The notes under the pieces: model-generated
Told to the model about the DNA's origin: nothing
What the model saw: the letters and a program-made list of their open reading frames with translations, nothing else
The model's database searches: none
Shown here: in pieces, positions 34,738-44,595 of the stretch
Layout of the letters: each line of letters starts with the position of its first letter
Position numbering within the stretch: the first letter of the stretch is position 1
Made by a program: the position numbers and the translations under genes
DNA from: Caballeronia sp. GAFFF1
GTDB taxonomy: Bacteria > Pseudomonadota > Gammaproteobacteria > Burkholderiales > Burkholderiaceae
Assembly (NCBI RefSeq): GCF_023630705.1
Contig: NZ_JALQEM010000018.1
Location: 62,001-126,000 of the forward strand
Direction: 5' to 3'
DNA: 64,000 nucleotides

Positions 34738-37088
34738 TCGACGGCCTGTAGCTTGGCCACCGCCAGCGCCAGCCATTTCTCGCCGTGCCGCTTGAAGCGC
34801 ACTTGCGCGCGGGCATCGCCGCCGGAACCTTCGAGCGCGGTCACAGTGCCCTCGCCGAACTTCGTGTGGAAGACGGCCTGCCCGACCTTGAAGCCGGTAT
34901 CGGCCGCGCGCTGTTCGTTCGCGAACGACGGCAGCGCCGCGCTCGCCGTCGATTGCGCGCCGCGCTCCTGTCCCGGCCGCGCGAACCAATCGCGGCCCCA
35001 GCCGGCGTTGTCGGCGCGTCCGCCCCAGCGCGCGCCCGGCTCGACTTTCGGCGTGAGCCACTTGAGCGAGCCTTCCGGCAGTTCGTCGAAGAAGCGCGAG
35101 CGGATGTTGTAACGCGTCTGCCCGTGCAGCATGCGGCTCTGCGCGAACGACAGATACAGCCGCTCCTTCGCCCGCGTGATCGCGACATACGCGAGCCGCC
35201 GCTCTTCTTCGAGCCCGTCGGATTCCTGCGCGCTGTTTTCGTGCGGAAAGAGTCCTTCTTCGAGCCCGGTGATGAACACCGCCGTGAACTCGAGACCCTT
35301 CGCCGCGTGGACCGTCATCAACTGCACGGCGTCCTGCCCGGCTTGCGCCTGGTTGTCGCCGGCTTCGAGCGACGCATGCGACAGGAAGCCCGCGAGCGGC
35401 GTCATGGTGTCGGGATTTTGCGCGGGATCGGCGATGCCGGGCGCATCCAGCACTTCGATCTCGCCGTCCTCGCTCACCGCCGTGATCTCCTGCGCGGCGG
35501 TCGCGCCGGGGCGCAGCGGAATGGATCGCGCGGGCGTATCCAGCCCATAGCCTTCTTCGCTCACGAACGCCGCTGCCGCGTTCACCAGTTCCTGCAGGTT
35601 TTCGAGCCGGTCCTGCCCTTCCCGCTCGGTTTCGTAGAACGCGGCGAGTCCGCTTGCGCGCACGACGTATTCGACCGTTTCCGGCAGGCTCATCTGCTGC
35701 GTTTCGGCGCGCATCTTCGCGATGAGCGTCGCAAACGCGCCGAGGCTCGATCCCGCCTTGCCGGTCACGTAAGGCACGGCGGCGGCCATCGAACAGTTGT
35801 AGAGACGCGCCGCGTCGGCCAGTTGCTCGATGGAACGCGCACCGATGCCGCGCGTCGGAAAGTTGACGACGCGCGCGAACGCGGTGTCGTCGTTCGGGTT
35901 GTCGATCAGGCGCAGATACGCGAGCGCATGCTTGATTTCCTGACGCTCGAAGAACCGCAAGCCGCCATACACGCGATACGCAATGCCCGCGTTCACGAGC
36001 GTATGTTCGATGGTGCGCGACTGCGCGTTGCTTCGGTACAGCACCGCGATCTCGCCGCGCGCGAGTCCCGTGTTGATGAGCGCCTTGATTTCCTCGACGA
36101 TCCAGCCCGCTTCCTGCGAATCGGTCGCGGCTTCGTAGACGCGCACCGGCTCGCCGTGCCCGGCGTCCGTGCGCAGGTTCTTGCCGAGCCGCCGCGCGTT
36201 GTTCGCGATCAGATAATTCGCGGTATCGAGAATATGGCCGTGCGAGCGGTAGTTCTGCTCCAGCTTAATGAGATTGCGCACACGGAACTCGCGCTCGAAG
36301 TCGTGCATGTTGCCGACGTTCGCGCCGCGAAACGCGTAAATCGACTGGTCGTCGTCGCCCACGGCGAAGATCGCGTTGTGCTCGCCCGCGAGCTGCTTCA
36401 GCCACGCGTATTGCAGCTTGTTGGTGTCCTGAAACTCGTCGACGAGGATATTGCGAAAGCGCGCCTGATAATGCGCGCGCAGCGGCGGATTGTGCGCGAG
36501 CAGTTCGTGACAGCGCAGCAGCAGTTCCGGAAAATCGACGACGCCTTCGCGCTGGCATTGCTGGTCGTAAGCCTCGTACAGCTCGACGAACTTGCGGTTG
36601 AAGTTGTCGGTCGCATCGACATCTTTCGGCCGCAGGCCTTGTTCCTTCGCGTTGTTGATGAAGTACTGGAGGTTCTTCGCCGGATACTTCTCGTCGTCGA
36701 CGTTGAGGCCCTTCATGAGCCGCTTGATCGCGGAAAGCTGGTCCGCAGTATCGAGAATCTGGAACGTCTGCGGCAGGCCCGCGTCGCGGTAGTGCGCGCG
36801 CAACATGCGGTTGCAGAGGCCGTGGAAGGTGCCGATCCACATGCCGCGCGTGTCGATGGGCAAGAGCGCCGACAGGCGCGACATCATCTCGCGGGCCGCC
36901 TTGTTCGTGAACGTGACGGCGAGAATGGTCGGCGGCGATGCGTAACCCTGCTGAATGAGCCACGCAATGCGCGTGATGAGCACGCGCGTCTTGCCGCTGC
37001 CCGCGCCCGCGAGGATCAGCGCGGGCTCGTTCGGCAGCGTCACGGCGGCGAGCTGTTCGGGATTGAGGTTGGCGAGTAAATCGGGCAT
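34734..37088 (-). CDS. uvrD: ATP-dependent 3'-5' DNA helicase UvrD
   Basis: 784 residues, superfamily 1A helicase in nucleotide excision and mismatch repair. Motifs in order: LAGAGSGKTRVLITRI (Walker A, near 25), VTFTNKAAREMMSRL, DEFQDTNKLQYAWLKQL (Walker B), FAVGDDDQSIYAFRGA, LEQNYRSHGHIL, LMTVHAAKGLEFTAVFITGLEEGLFP and YVAITRAKERLYLSFAQSR. The C-terminal 90 residues include a Tudor-like FKVGQAVFHTKFGEGTVTALEG segment, as in PcrA. The start MPDLLANLNPEQ was chosen over an ATG 55 codons upstream. A TATAAT lies at 37165-37170 on this strand. Confidence 0.95.
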   Translation of the reverse strand: MPDLLANLNPEQLAAVTLPNEPALILAGAGSGKTRVLITRIAWLIQQGYASPPTILAVTFTNKAAREMMSRLSALLPIDTRGMWIGTFHGLCNRMLRAHYRDAGLPQTFQILDTADQLSAIKRLMKGLNVDDEKYPAKNLQYFINNAKEQGLRPKDVDATDNFNRKFVELYEAYDQQCQREGVVDFPELLLRCHELLAHNPPLRAHYQARFRNILVDEFQDTNKLQYAWLKQLAGEHNAIFAVGDDDQSIYAFRGANVGNMHDFEREFRVRNLIKLEQNYRSHGHILDTANYLIANNARRLGKNLRTDAGHGEPVRVYEAATDSQEAGWIVEEIKALINTGLARGEIAVLYRSNAQSRTIEHTLVNAGIAYRVYGGLRFFERQEIKHALAYLRLIDNPNDDTAFARVVNFPTRGIGARSIEQLADAARLYNCSMAAAVPYVTGKAGSSLGAFATLIAKMRAETQQMSLPETVEYVVRASGLAAFYETEREGQDRLENLQELVNAAAAFVSEEGYGLDTPARSIPLRPGATAAQEITAVSEDGEIEVLDAPGIADPAQNPDTMTPLAGFLSHASLEAGDNQAQAGQDAVQLMTVHAAKGLEFTAVFITGLEEGLFPHENSAQESDGLEEERRLAYVAITRAKERLYLSFAQSRMLHGQTRYNIRSRFFDELPEGSLKWLTPKVEPGARWGGRADNAGWGRDWFARPGQERGAQSTASAALPSFANEQRAADTGFKVGQAVFHTKFGEGTVTALEGSGGDARAQVRFKRHGEKWLALAVAKLQAVE

Positions 37089-37164
37089 GGGAAAGTGGAG
37101 CGGCGCAAAGCGCGCCAAATGAGCGTGCCAAATGAGCCGGCGAGGAGTCGCCGAGTAGCCGACC

Positions 37165-37170
37165 ATTATA
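37165..37170 (-). promoter_or_regulatory. -10 box for uvrD
   Basis: Perfect TATAAT on the minus strand, about 76 bp before the uvrD start codon. No good -35 hexamer at the usual spacing. Confidence 0.5.
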
Positions 37171-37257
37171 AGACCGCGCCGATGGCGTCGCCCGGCGAGC
37201 CATTCGCGGCCGCGGACCGGCCGCGCCCGGATTCGTCCGATTGCGCGGTCCAAACCT

Positions 37258-37263
37258 TATAAT
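37258..37263 (+). promoter_or_regulatory. -10 box for valS
   Basis: Perfect TATAAT (within CCTTATAATCGG) 47 bp ahead of the valS ATG, back-to-back with the uvrD -10. No strong -35 was found. Confidence 0.5.
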
Positions 37264-37310
37264 CGGTGATTACCCCGCATCTTTTCACGCATTTTTCGGC
37301 AGATTTCACG

Positions 37311-40178
37311 ATGAGCGACAGCACGCTTGCGAAGAGTTTCGAGCCCCAGAACATCGAGTCCCAGTGGGGCCCGGAATGGGAGAAACGCGGCTATTCCGCG
37401 CCGACCTTCAAGGAAGGTGCCAAGAACTTCTCCATTCAACTGCCGCCGCCGAACGTCACCGGCACGCTGCATATGGGGCACGCGTTCAACCAGACCATCA
37501 TGGATGGCCTGACGCGCTATCACCGCATGCTCGGCGAGAACACGCTGTGGGTGCCGGGCACGGACCACGCGGGCATCGCGACGCAGATCGTCGTGGAAAG
37601 ACAGCTCGATGCGCAAGGCATCTCGCGGCACGATCTGGGCCGCGAAGAGTTCCTGAAGCGCGTGTGGGCGTGGAAGCAGGAGTCGGGCTCGACCATCACG
37701 CGGCAGGTGCGCAGGCTCGGCGCGTCGATCGACTGGTCGCGCGAATACTTCACGATGGACGACAAGATGTCGGCCGCCGTGCGCGACGTGTTCGTCACGC
37801 TCTACAAGCAAGGGCTGATCTATCGCGGCAAGCGGCTCGTGAACTGGGACCCGGTGCTGGGTACTGCCGTGTCCGATCTCGAAGTCGTGAGCGAGGAAGA
37901 AAACGGCAGTCTGTGGCACATCAAGTACCCGCTGCCGGACGGCTCGGGTCATCTGACGGTCGCGACGACGCGTCCCGAAACCATGCTCGGCGACGTCGCC
38001 GTGATGGTGCATCCGGAAGACGAGCGCTATGCGCATCTGATCGGCAAGACGGTCGTGCTGCCGCTCTGCGATCGCGAGATTCCCGTGATCGCGGACGACT
38101 ACGTGGACCGCGAGTTCGGCACCGGCGTCGTGAAGGTCACGCCCGCGCACGACTTCAACGACTACGCGGTCGGCCAGCGCCACAAGCTGCCGCAAATCGA
38201 AATCCTCACGCTCGACGCGAAGATCAACGACAACGCGCCCGAGAAGTATCGCGGCATGGACCGGTTCGAGGCGCGCAAGCAGGTCGTCGCCGATCTCGAA
38301 GCGCTGGGTCTGCTCGATTCCGTCAAGCCGCACAAGCTGATGGTGCCGCGCGGCGATCGCACGGGCGTCGTCATCGAGCCGATGTTGACCGACCAATGGT
38401 TCGTCGCGATGAGCAAGCCCGCGCCCGAAGGCACGTTCAATCCGGGCAAGTCGATCGCCGAAGCCGCGCTCGATGTCGTGCGCAACGGCGAGATCAAGTT
38501 CGTGCCGGAGAACTGGACCACGACCTACTATCAGTGGCTCGAAAAAATCCAGGACTGGTGCATCTCGCGTCAGTTGTGGTGGGGGCATCAGATTCCCGCA
38601 TGGTACGGCGAGAACGGCGAAATTTTCGTCGCGAAGAGCGAAGAGGAAGCGCGCGCGGACGCCGAGCGCCAGGGCTACACCGGCCCGCTGAAGCGCGACG
38701 ACGACGTGCTCGACACGTGGTTCTCCTCCGCGCTCGTGCCCTTCTCGTCGCTCGGCTGGCCGAACGAGACGAAGGAACTCAAGGCGTTCCTGCCTTCGTC
38801 GGTGCTCGTGACGGGCTTCGACATCATCTTCTTCTGGGTTGCCCGGATGGTGATGATGACCACGCATTTCACCGGCAAGGTGCCATTCGAGACCGTCTAT
38901 GTGCACGGCCTCGTGCGCGACGCGGAAGGCCAGAAGATGTCGAAGAGCAAGGGCAATACGCTCGACCCGATCGACATCGTGGACGGCATCGACCTCGAAA
39001 CGCTCGTCGCCAAGCGCACGAGCGGGCTCATGAATCCGAAGCAGGCCGCGCAGATCGAGAAGAAGACGCGCAAGGAATTCCCCGACGGCATTCCGGCGTT
39101 CGGCACGGATGCGCTGCGCTTCACGATGGCGTCGATGGCCACGCTCGGTCGCAATGTGAATTTTGATCTGGCACGCTGCGAGGGGTATCGCAACTTCTGC
39201 AACAAGCTCTGGAACGCCACGCGTTTCGTCTTGATGAACTGCGAAGGCCACGATTGCGGTTTTGCGAACGTGGCCGGCTGCAAGCCCGGCGATTGCGGAC
39301 CCGGCGGCTACACGGACTTCTCGCAAGCGGACCGCTGGATCGTGTCGCTGCTTCAGCGCGTGGAAGCGGAAGTCGAGAAGGGCTTTGCGGACTATCGCTT
39401 CGACAATGTCGCAAGCGCAATTTACAAGTTCGTGTGGGACGAGTACTGCGACTGGTATCTGGAACTTGCGAAGGTGCAGATTCAGAACGGCACGCCCGAG
39501 CAGCAGCGCGCCACGCGCCGCACGCTCCTGCGCGTGCTGGAGACGGTGCTGCGTTTGGCGCACCCGGTCATTCCGTTTATCACCGAAGCGTTGTGGCAGA
39601 AGGTCGCGCCGTTGACGGACGCTTACCCGGCGGGCGCGCAGGAAGGCGAAGCGTCGGTCATGACGCAGCCGTATCCGCGCGCCGAGACGAAAAAGCTGGA
39701 TGAATCCGCTGAACAGTGGGCCGCCGAACTGAAAGCAGTGATCGACGCATGTCGTAATCTGCGTGGCGAAATGAATCTGTCGCCCGCGGTGAAGGTGCCC
39801 TTGCTCGCGCACGGCGACGCCGCGCGTCTTTCTTCGTTTGCGCCCTACGTCGCGGCGCTCGCGCGTCTCGCCGAAGTGAATATCATCGACGACGAAGCCG
39901 CGCTCGACAAGGAAGCGCAAGGCGCGCCGGTGGCGATCGTCGGCGCGCACAAGCTGGTGCTGAAAGTCGAGATCGACGTATCGGCGGAGCGCGAGCGTCT
40001 GACGAAGGAAGTCGAACGTCTTGGCGGCGAGATCGTCAAATGTAACGCGAAGCTGGGCAATGAAAGCTTTGTTGCAAAAGCGCCGGCCGCTGTCGTTGAA
40101 CAGGAGCGCAAAAGGCTGGCAGAATACAAGACCACTATCGAGAAGCTACAGGCGCAATTATTGCGACTGCCTGCGTGA
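37311..40178 (+). CDS. valS: Valyl-tRNA synthetase
   Basis: 955 residues, class I synthetase charging tRNA(Val), with CP1 editing domain against threonine. Motifs: [15 protein letters not shown] (HIGH) near 43-57, the editing-domain TRPETMLGD near 220, KMSKSKGNT near 543, and the C-terminal anticodon and coiled-coil arm ending [22 protein letters not shown]. Start [13 protein letters not shown] was chosen over an ATG 15 codons upstream, which lies next to the -10 box. galU follows 72 bp downstream. Confidence 0.97.
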   Translation: MSDSTLAKSFEPQNIESQWGPEWEKRGYSAPTFKEGAKNFSIQLPPPNVTGTLHMGHAFNQTIMDGLTRYHRMLGENTLWVPGTDHAGIATQIVVERQLDAQGISRHDLGREEFLKRVWAWKQESGSTITRQVRRLGASIDWSREYFTMDDKMSAAVRDVFVTLYKQGLIYRGKRLVNWDPVLGTAVSDLEVVSEEENGSLWHIKYPLPDGSGHLTVATTRPETMLGDVAVMVHPEDERYAHLIGKTVVLPLCDREIPVIADDYVDREFGTGVVKVTPAHDFNDYAVGQRHKLPQIEILTLDAKINDNAPEKYRGMDRFEARKQVVADLEALGLLDSVKPHKLMVPRGDRTGVVIEPMLTDQWFVAMSKPAPEGTFNPGKSIAEAALDVVRNGEIKFVPENWTTTYYQWLEKIQDWCISRQLWWGHQIPAWYGENGEIFVAKSEEEARADAERQGYTGPLKRDDDVLDTWFSSALVPFSSLGWPNETKELKAFLPSSVLVTGFDIIFFWVARMVMMTTHFTGKVPFETVYVHGLVRDAEGQKMSKSKGNTLDPIDIVDGIDLETLVAKRTSGLMNPKQAAQIEKKTRKEFPDGIPAFGTDALRFTMASMATLGRNVNFDLARCEGYRNFCNKLWNATRFVLMNCEGHDCGFANVAGCKPGDCGPGGYTDFSQADRWIVSLLQRVEAEVEKGFADYRFDNVASAIYKFVWDEYCDWYLELAKVQIQNGTPEQQRATRRTLLRVLETVLRLAHPVIPFITEALWQKVAPLTDAYPAGAQEGEASVMTQPYPRAETKKLDESAEQWAAELKAVIDACRNLRGEMNLSPAVKVPLLAHGDAARLSSFAPYVAALARLAEVNIIDDEAALDKEAQGAPVAIVGAHKLVLKVEIDVSAERERLTKEVERLGGEIVKCNAKLGNESFVAKAPAAVVEQERKRLAEYKTTIEKLQAQLLRLPA

Positions 40179-40250
40179 TGGGAGTCGTTTTTACGCCCTG
40201 TTCAGTCGCTTCACCGATGTTTAAATGATTAAGAGGATCAGGGTCATCAC

Positions 40251-41132
40251 ATGCTAAAAGTTACCAAAGCGGTTTTTCCCGTTGCGGGTCTCGGCACGCG
40301 GTTCCTCCCCGCGACCAAGGCTAGCCCGAAGGAAATGCTGCCGGTCGTCGACAAGCCGCTGATTCAGTACGCGGTCGAAGAAGCGATGGCCGCCGGCATC
40401 ACCGAAATGATCTTCGTCACCGGCCGCAGCAAGCGTGCCATCGAGGATCATTTCGACAAGTCCTACGAGATCGAAGCCGAGCTGGAGGCGCGCGGCAAAG
40501 AGAAGCTTCTCGAACTCGTGCGCAGCATCAAGCCGAGCCACGTGGACTGCTTCTACGTGCGTCAGGCGGAGGCGCTCGGCCTCGGCCATGCGGTGTTGTG
40601 CGCCGAAAAGCTCGTCGGCGACAATCCGTTTGCCGTGATTCTCGCGGACGACTTGCTGTACGGCAGGCCGCCCGTGATGTCGCAGATGATCGAGGTGTTC
40701 GACCACTATCACAGCTCGGTGATCGGCGTGGAAGAGATTCCGCCGCAAGACACGAAGTCGTACGGCATCATCGACGGCAAGGAGTGGGAAGACAACATCG
40801 TCAAGCTGTCGGGCATCGTCGAGAAGCCGGAGCCGGCGGTGGCGCCGTCGAACCTGGGCGTGGTCGGCCGCTATGTGCTGAAGCCGCGCATTTTCGACCA
40901 CATCCGCGCGCTCAAGCCCGGCGCGGGCGGCGAGCTGCAACTGACGGACGCGATTCAGTCGCTGCTGTCGGATGAGCAAGTGCTCGCGTACAAGTATCAC
41001 GGCACGCGTTTCGATTGCGGCAGCAAGCTCGGCTATCTGAAGGCGACGGTCGAATTCGCGCTGCGCCATCCGGAAGTGGCGAAGGACTTCGAAGAATACC
41101 TGCGCACGCGTTCGCCGGTTCTCGAAGGGTAA
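40251..41132 (+). CDS. galU: UTP-glucose-1-phosphate uridylyltransferase
   Basis: 293 residues. It makes UDP-glucose from UTP and glucose 1-phosphate for exopolysaccharide, LPS and glycolipid synthesis. Nucleotidyltransferase signature [37 protein letters not shown] at residues 8-44, the conserved [10 protein letters not shown] near 127 and [13 protein letters not shown] near 203. Strong terminator 22 bp after the stop. UDP-glucose from here could feed the GT4 enzyme at 7361 (inference). Confidence 0.97.
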   Translation: MLKVTKAVFPVAGLGTRFLPATKASPKEMLPVVDKPLIQYAVEEAMAAGITEMIFVTGRSKRAIEDHFDKSYEIEAELEARGKEKLLELVRSIKPSHVDCFYVRQAEALGLGHAVLCAEKLVGDNPFAVILADDLLYGRPPVMSQMIEVFDHYHSSVIGVEEIPPQDTKSYGIIDGKEWEDNIVKLSGIVEKPEPAVAPSNLGVVGRYVLKPRIFDHIRALKPGAGGELQLTDAIQSLLSDEQVLAYKYHGTRFDCGSKLGYLKATVEFALRHPEVAKDFEEYLRTRSPVLEG

Positions 41133-41154
41133 GCGTCAACGGCCCTGTACGAAA

Positions 41155-41190
41155 AAAATGCCCGTCACTTGCGTGACGGGCATTTTGCTT
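41155..41190. terminator. Bidirectional intrinsic terminator, galU / tusA
   Basis: Perfect 14-bp stem from AAAATGCCCGTCAC to GTGACGGGCATTTT with a TTGC loop; A-run before and T-run after. It serves galU on the plus strand and the sulfurtransferase gene on the minus strand. Confidence 0.93.
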
Positions 41191-41205
41191 TTGCGCTTCA
41201 GCTTT

Positions 41206-41433
41206 TCAGCGGCGCCGCATCAAGAAGATAAACGTCTTGTCCTGCGAACTCGACTCGACGATTTCATTGCCGGTTTGCTTGGCGAACGCGGCGAAATCGC
41301 GCTGCGAGCCGGGGTCGGTCGCGAGCACTTTCAGAATCTGGCCGCTCGTCATGTCGGCCAGCGCCTTCTTCGCCCGCAGAATCGGCAACGGGCAGTTGAG
41401 CCCGCGTGCGTCGACTTCCTTGTGAACTTCCAT
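41206..41433 (-). CDS. TusA/SirA-like sulfurtransferase
   Basis: 75 residues with the family signature DARGLNCPLPILRAKKALADM at about 8-28; the Cys of CPLP is the persulfide carrier. TusA relays sulfur for tRNA 2-thiouridine or other sulfur transfer. Normal length, cytosolic. It ends at the bidirectional terminator shared with galU, and is separated by 48 bp from the dehydrogenase genes that run the same way but are transcribed toward it. Which TusA subgroup it belongs to cannot be told. Confidence 0.92.
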   Translation of the reverse strand: MEVHKEVDARGLNCPLPILRAKKALADMTSGQILKVLATDPGSQRDFAAFAKQTGNEIVESSSQDKTFIFLMRRR

Positions 41434-41481
41434 CGCGATTGAACCTTCCGTGTGCCTGGTGGTTCGATTCTAACGCAGCGC

Positions 41482-42498
41482 TCAAAGATCCACCGGCCGC
41501 CCACTCCCATACGCTTCCCGCAGCGCGACGCCGATGCGCGTCGCCTCTCGCGCATCGTGCAGCGTCAGACCGGTCGGCGTGCCGTCCTTCAGCAACGCGA
41601 CGAACGCCTGCGCCTCGCGCAAGAACGCATCTTCGAAACGCTCGAAGAACGTCGGCGTGCACGCGTTGCGCATGCCGTGCTCATCCGCAATTTCGACGCG
41701 ATTCAGCCGCGGATTGCGCCCCACCGACAACGCCCCCGCCGTGCCAATTATCTCGGTCTGCGTATCGTGTCCGTGCGCCATCGTGCGCGAGGCGTAGAAC
41801 ACGGCGAGCCGGCCATCGTCGAATTCGACGACGCCCACGCCGTTGTCGATATCGCCGCATTCGCGCAAGCCCTCGTGAATCGCGATGGTGCCGCTCGCGA
41901 ACACGCGCTTCGCACGCGGATTGCCGAGCATCCAGCGCGCGAGGTCGATGTCGTGCACGCTGCAATCGAGAAAGAGCCCGCCCGAAGTCGGCGCGAAGCG
42001 CACGAAAAAGCCATCGGGGTCGTTCTTGTCGCAGGTCTGCGATCGCACCATGAACGGCCGGCCGATCGCGCCCTTCCCGACCTGCTTGAACGCATCGCGA
42101 TAACTCGCATCGAAACGACGCACGAAGCCGATCATCACGTGAAGCTGCGGATGCCGCGCGTGCGCTTCAATTACGCTGTCGCATTCGGCGAGATCGAGCG
42201 AGAGCGGCTTTTCACAGAAGACGTGCTTGCCCGCCTCCAGCGCGGCGATGATCTGCCGCGCGTGCAGCGAGGTCGGCGTGACGAGCCACACCGCATCGAC
42301 CGAAGCGTCCGCGAGCAGCGCGTCGTAGTCCGCGTAGAGCGCGAGCTCCGGCAAGCGTTCGCGCGCCCACGCGCGTTCCTCGTCGACGGGACTGCACGCA
42401 GCAACAAGCCGCGCGCCCGGCACATGCCACGCAAGGTTCTCCGCGTGACGGCGCCCCAGCCGCCCGAGCCCGACGATTCCCACGCGCACCGCGCTCAC
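41482..42498 (-). CDS. Gfo/Idh/MocA-type dehydrogenase, inositol region
   Basis: 338 residues. N-terminal Rossmann fold (VGIVGLGRLGRRHAENLA) and the EKP motif KHVFCEKPLSLDLAECD near 92, with the catalytic-type helix FLDCSVHDIDLARWMLG near 172 (DxxxH). The GTG start was chosen because it overlaps the iolG stop by four bases (GTGA). Related to myo-inositol 2-dehydrogenase; a second inositol, scyllo-inositol or sugar dehydrogenase is likely (inference). Last gene of the leftward arm iolR-iolG-dehydrogenase. Confidence 0.88.
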   Translation of the reverse strand: MSAVRVGIVGLGRLGRRHAENLAWHVPGARLVAACSPVDEERAWARERLPELALYADYDALLADASVDAVWLVTPTSLHARQIIAALEAGKHVFCEKPLSLDLAECDSVIEAHARHPQLHVMIGFVRRFDASYRDAFKQVGKGAIGRPFMVRSQTCDKNDPDGFFVRFAPTSGGLFLDCSVHDIDLARWMLGNPRAKRVFASGTIAIHEGLRECGDIDNGVGVVEFDDGRLAVFYASRTMAHGHDTQTEIIGTAGALSVGRNPRLNRVEIADEHGMRNACTPTFFERFEDAFLREAQAFVALLKDGTPTGLTLHDAREATRIGVALREAYGSGRPVDL

Positions 42499-43499
42499 GC
42501 TGCTTGCTCCGCAAGCCGCACCATGCGCTTCTCGCGCCAAGAAAGCGTCGCGGCTTCGGCCAGTTCCAGCGCCTTCAGGCCATCGGCCACCGTCGTGCGG
42601 ACCGGCTTGCCATGATTGACGGCATCGAAGAAATGCGCGATTTCCAGGGCATACGCCGCGCGATAGCGTTCGAGGAAGAACGCCTCGGGCACGTCCGTCG
42701 AGACGGACGTCTTCGAATACGCGGTCACTTCGGTCGGCCGCACATTGCCCGCCTGAAGCATGCCCGCGCTGCCAAGCAACTCGAACCGCTGATCGTATCC
42801 ATACGCCGCGCGCCGCGCCGTGTTGATCTGGCAGAGCCGGCCGCGCTTCGTGCGGATCGTGACGGCGGTCGAATCGATATCGCCGGCATCCGCGATAGCC
42901 GGATCGGAGAGGCAACTGCCGGTCGCGTGCAGCGTCTCGGCTTCGTCGTCGAGCATCCAGCGGAAAATGTCGAAGTCGTGGATCAGCATGTCCTTGAAGA
43001 TGCCGCCCGAATGCTTGATGTATTCGACCGGCGGCGCGCCCGGATCGCGGCTCGTGACGATCAGCATTTCAGGATCGCCGATCTCGCCCGCTTCGACGCG
43101 CGCCTTCAGCGCCGAGAACGTCGGATCGAAGCGCCGCTGAAAGCCGATCATGCACACGACGCCCGCGCGTTCGACCGCATCGGCGCAGGCGCGCGCGCGT
43201 TCCAGCGTCAGGTCCACCGGCTTCTCGCAGAACACGTGCTTACCCTGTGACGCCGACTGCATGATGAGGTCCGCGTGTGTGTCCGTGCTCGAACACACGA
43301 CGGTCGCGCCGATCGTCGCATCGCCCATTGCGCCGTCGATATCGGCAACCTGCGCGCCGTGTTGCTCGGCAAGCGCGGCCGCCGCGTCACGGTTCACATC
43401 GACGACATACTTCAGCCGCACGCCCGGCTGCCGCGCCAGATTCGCCGCGTGAATCTTGCCGATGCGCCCCGCTCCAAACACCGCCACGTCAATCGTCAT
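42495..43499 (-). CDS. iolG: Inositol 2-dehydrogenase
   Basis: 334 residues. It oxidises myo-inositol to scyllo-inosose with NAD+, the entry step of inositol catabolism. VAVFGAGRIGKIHAANLA begins the Rossmann fold, the EKP motif is KHVFCEKPVDLTLERA near 90, and the active-site region GGIFKDMLIHDFDIFRWML near 164-182 carries the DxxxH pair. Overlaps the regulator by 11 bp and the next dehydrogenase by four, so the three genes form one transcript. Confidence 0.94.
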   Translation of the reverse strand: MTIDVAVFGAGRIGKIHAANLARQPGVRLKYVVDVNRDAAAALAEQHGAQVADIDGAMGDATIGATVVCSSTDTHADLIMQSASQGKHVFCEKPVDLTLERARACADAVERAGVVCMIGFQRRFDPTFSALKARVEAGEIGDPEMLIVTSRDPGAPPVEYIKHSGGIFKDMLIHDFDIFRWMLDDEAETLHATGSCLSDPAIADAGDIDSTAVTIRTKRGRLCQINTARRAAYGYDQRFELLGSAGMLQAGNVRPTEVTAYSKTSVSTDVPEAFFLERYRAAYALEIAHFFDAVNHGKPVRTTVADGLKALELAEAATLSWREKRMVRLAEQAA

Positions 43500-44367
43500 A
43501 ACCGCCTGTCTCCCTGGATTCTTCGACGTTCAATTCGAGCCGGTACGCGAGCGCGATGAAAAGCGCCTGGCACAGGCAGATGGTGCTCGTGAGCGAGCGA
43601 AACGCGAACGCGCTGCCCTCCTTCACAAGCAGGCTCGCGCTCGCATGACGCGCGAGCGGCGAAAGCTGGCTATCGGTGATGACGAGCGTCGCCGCGCCGT
43701 GATGCTGCGCCGCGCGCACGCAGTATTGCGTCTCCTTGCCGTACGGCGCGAAGCTGATTGCGATGAGCACGTCGCCCTTCTTCACGCTGCGGATCTGTTC
43801 GCGGAACATGCCGCCGACGCCCGAGATGAGATGCACGCGCTTTTTCGTATGGCCGAGCGCATAGACGATGTAGCTCGCCACCGCGAACGAGCGGCGCACG
43901 CCGATCACATAGATGTTCTCGGCCTTTTCCAGCATCTCGACGGCGGCTTCGAACTGCGTGTCGTCGAGGCCGGCTTCGAGTTCGTCGAGACCCGCGCGGC
44001 TCGCCGCGATGAATTCGCGCGCCACGGAAACGCCCGAAGCGACGCCCGCTTTCTCGTCGATCAGCTTGCGGATGCGCTGCTGGTAGCTCTGTGCGGTGCT
44101 GCCGCCCGCGTACGCGTGCCGGAACACCGCCTGAAGGTCGGAGAAGCCGGAGAACCCGAAACGCTGCGCAAAACGCACGACCGCGGACGGATGCACGCCG
44201 CACGCCGCGGCGATATCGCTCGTGCGATCCATCATCACGCTCTGCCGATGCTGCTCGATATACGACGCCACGCTCTTTAGCTGGCGCGGCAGCGAGTCGT
44301 ACGCATCGGTGATCCGTTGCATCAGATCGTCGACGGAAAGGACATCGGTACTGGTTTCATCCTGCAT
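43489..44367 (-). CDS. iolR: MurR/RpiR family regulator (IolR type)
   Basis: 292 residues. N-terminal HTH_6 domain (about 10-90; SVASYIEQHRQSVMMDRTSDIAAACGVHPSAVVRFAQRFGFSGFSDLQAV in overlapping parts) and a SIS phosphosugar-binding domain (about 130-270; ENIYVIGVRRSFAVASYIVYALG). In related bacteria such IolR proteins repress inositol genes and are released by an inositol breakdown product. The promoter ahead of it contains a GGAA-N6-TTCC palindrome over its -35, so autoregulation is likely. Divergent from the transporter and iolCDEB genes. Confidence 0.9.
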   Translation of the reverse strand: MQDETSTDVLSVDDLMQRITDAYDSLPRQLKSVASYIEQHRQSVMMDRTSDIAAACGVHPSAVVRFAQRFGFSGFSDLQAVFRHAYAGGSTAQSYQQRIRKLIDEKAGVASGVSVAREFIAASRAGLDELEAGLDDTQFEAAVEMLEKAENIYVIGVRRSFAVASYIVYALGHTKKRVHLISGVGGMFREQIRSVKKGDVLIAISFAPYGKETQYCVRAAQHHGAATLVITDSQLSPLARHASASLLVKEGSAFAFRSLTSTICLCQALFIALAYRLELNVEESRETGGYDD

Positions 44368-44414
44368 GGAAAGCCCGGTTCGTCGGCGCCCGAAAGCGAG
44401 CGCCGGTGCAGCCG

Positions 44415-44443
44415 ATTATAGAAAGGCCGCCCTCAAATTGGAA
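44415..44443 (-). promoter_or_regulatory. Promoter of the iolR-iolG operon
   Basis: On the minus strand TTCCAA (44438-44443) lies 17 bp before a perfect TATAAT (44415-44420). The -35 hexamer lies within the operator palindrome. Confidence 0.6.
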
Positions 44444-44458
44444 AGCATTTTCCATTTG
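44434..44458. promoter_or_regulatory. Candidate IolR operator (GGAA-N6-TTCC)
   Basis: TGGAAA, spacer GCAT, TTTCCA is a perfect inverted repeat at 44439-44454, with CAAA and TTTG flanks extending the symmetry except for one extra T. It contains GGAA-N6-TTCC, the motif reported for IolR of Sinorhizobium-type bacteria. It lies between the divergent promoters of the regulator and the transporter. Confidence 0.7.
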
Positions 44459-44478
44459 TCGCACCGTTGAAATATCTA

Positions 44479-44507
44479 TTGCAGCCCGCCGAAAACTGAC
44501 CTACTCT
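44479..44507 (+). promoter_or_regulatory. Promoter of the transporter-iolCDEB arm
   Basis: TTGCAG (44479-44484), 17 bp spacer, TACTCT (44502-44507), about 90 bp before the binding-protein ATG. The operator ends 20 bp upstream of the -35. Assignment is moderate. Confidence 0.45.
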
Positions 44508-44595
44508 TGCTCGTGAGCACGGTGAGAGCGGCTCGTCGCCCTCGAACGGCTCGCCAAAAGATCACACCAGACAACAACCGAGATAGGTGGAGACA

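Noticed and set aside
37257-39950. Long minus-strand reading frame opposite valS
   Set aside because: Same reason: Arg/His/Asp-rich, no domain, and valS on the plus strand is complete and unambiguous.
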